DNA from: Candidatus Aenigmatarchaeota archaeon
GTDB taxonomy: Archaea; Aenigmatarchaeota; Aenigmatarchaeia; QMZP01; JAFGSV01
Direction: 5' to 3'
Length of the DNA stretch: 5,426 bases
Assembly: GCA_030624445.1 (NCBI GenBank)
Contig: JAUXKD010000042.1
Coordinates: 1 to 5,426, forward strand
Shown here: piece after piece, positions 4,697 through 5,426 of the stretch
Position numbering within the stretch: the first letter of the stretch is position 1
Layout: every line of letters begins with the position of its first letter
Translations under genes and position numbers: made by a program
The notes under the pieces: model-generated
Seen by the model: only the letters and a program-made list of their open reading frames with translations
What the model was told of the DNA's origin: nothing
Databases searched by the model: none

Positions 4697-5426
4697 CCTG
4701 TGATAGAAAACATAGTCTGTCAAGCCGGCAATCTCTTCAGGCTTGATTTTCAAATCCCGGGCATACTTCTCGTTGCAAGAAATATAAACCGAATTCCTGT
4801 CCTTCATAAATATCTTTTGCGGTATATTCTCAACCAGAGTTCTGAACTTCTCCGCCCTCTCCCTGATTTCCTTTTCCGATTTCTTCCGCTCGGTAAGGTC
4901 TCTGATTATGCTCAGGAAGCCTTCTGTTTTACCGTTCCTTTTGATCAGGCTTGTGCTTATTTCAACAGGGACTTTTTTTCCGTTTTTGTGTTTGAATGCC
5001 AGTTCGAAGACATGCTTAGACCCGCCTCCGAGAACTTTTTTCTCTCTCATCGCTCGCCTAAAAAGTCCAATGATTTTTGGTAAATCCCTCAACTGAAAAA
5101 CACCGGTTCTGGCGAAGTTCTTTCCTATTACTTCATCCTGCTTGTAGCCAAGTAACTCCTCCGTCTTTTTATTCGCATCGAGTATTTTTCCGTACTTATT
5201 GACGTATATGATCAGGTCGTTGGCCCCTTGAAAAATGGACCTGAACTTCTCCTCCCTCTCCATGATTTCCCTTTCCGCCCTTCTGCGTTCTGAAAGGTCT
5301 CTCGCGATCGCCAGAACCCCGATTATTTTCCCTTCCCTTTTAATAGGTGTTCCCTGAAGCTCTGCGGATATAACGCTCCCGTCCTTTCTTTTGACTTCGA
5401 TTTCGTAAGGATCTACTCTTTTATCC
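4694..5426 (-). CDS. Multi-PAS sensor protein, internal portion; start beyond the window, ends at a premature stop
   Basis: The minus-strand frame is open from the right edge to the TAA at 4696-4694, giving 243 residues in the window with the true start outside. Residues 1-54 are the end of one PAS domain with its PAC-type close (YEIEVKRKDGS, then ARDLSERRRAE). A complete PAS domain covers about 58-170 (FRSIFQGANDLIIYV, GYKQDEVIGKNF, FKHKNGKKVPVEIS, IIRDLTERKKSE). A third begins near 178 (FRTLVENIPQKIFMKDR, YISCNEKYARDLKIKPEEIAG) and is cut at its middle after DYVFYHR. The ATG at 5263 is an internal Met, not the start, because the homology continues past it. The domains are joined by short Glu/Arg-rich helices, as usual in tandem PAS sensors. 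A product ending at the stop would carry a truncated PAS fold. Together with the downstream frame the gene would encode at least four PAS domains and no kinase within this window. Confidence 0.8.
   Translation of the reverse strand, partial: DKRVDPYEIEVKRKDGSVISAELQGTPIKREGKIIGVLAIARDLSERRRAEREIMEREEKFRSIFQGANDLIIYVNKYGKILDANKKTEELLGYKQDEVIGKNFARTGVFQLRDLPKIIGLFRRAMREKKVLGGGSKHVFELAFKHKNGKKVPVEISTSLIKRNGKTEGFLSIIRDLTERKKSEKEIRERAEKFRTLVENIPQKIFMKDRNSVYISCNEKYARDLKIKPEEIAGLTDYVFYHR

Noticed and set aside
4361..5083. A 240-codon rightward open frame antisense to the PAS gene
   Set aside because: It lies opposite clear PAS domain coding sequence, has no recognisable motif or ribosome site, and its peptide looks like a complement-strand shadow. 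Its length comes from codon bias on the other strand.
1..5426. CRISPR arrays, insertion sequences, tRNA or rRNA genes, attachment sites
   Set aside because: No regularly spaced repeats, transposase motifs, terminal inverted repeats, or tRNA/rRNA signatures were seen on either strand. Nearly all of the window is accounted for by signalling genes.

Overview
The window looks archaeal. The clues are a TATA-like box (TTTATAAA) at the right distance for a leaderless start, GGTGA-type ribosome binding sites, a P-loop-less KaiC/RAD55-like protein of a type seen mainly in archaeal signalling loci, and T-tracts rather than strong hairpins at gene ends. Base composition is moderate in the genes and very AT-rich in the one real intergenic region. 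I cannot name the lineage from sequence alone. Uncultured archaea of euryarchaeal or DPANN/Altiarchaeota type would fit, but this is a guess.

Layout. Positions 1-62 may hold the start of a leftward gene cut by the window edge (low confidence). Positions 63-208 are an AT-rich control region with a probable promoter and two GTTTAAAC palindromes. A rightward pair follows: a 185-residue KaiC-like protein without a Walker A motif (209-766) and a single-domain CheY-like response regulator (808-1179), probably one operon. A leftward signalling operon occupies the rest. Read in its own direction, it enters the window at 5426 with a multi-PAS sensor protein without a kinase domain. That reading frame is broken by one in-frame TAA at 4696-4694, in the middle of a PAS domain, and otherwise continues to 3944. 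Its final TGA overlaps the ATG of a 920-residue membrane histidine kinase (3947-1185) with nine predicted membrane segments, an extracytoplasmic Cache-type sensor, HAMP, HisKA and HATPase_c. The regulator and the kinase converge tail to tail with a 5-base gap.

How the genes may work together. The window carries sensor parts (cytosolic PAS array; membrane 7TM plus Cache kinase), a phosphoacceptor (stand-alone receiver) and a KaiC-like protein that cannot bind ATP in the usual way, but no DNA-binding output domain. A plausible reading is a two-component pathway whose output is protein-protein interaction. That the kinase phosphorylates this receiver is inferred only from proximity. Two departures from the norm deserve attention: the premature stop in the PAS protein, and Asn in place of the conserved receiver Lys.
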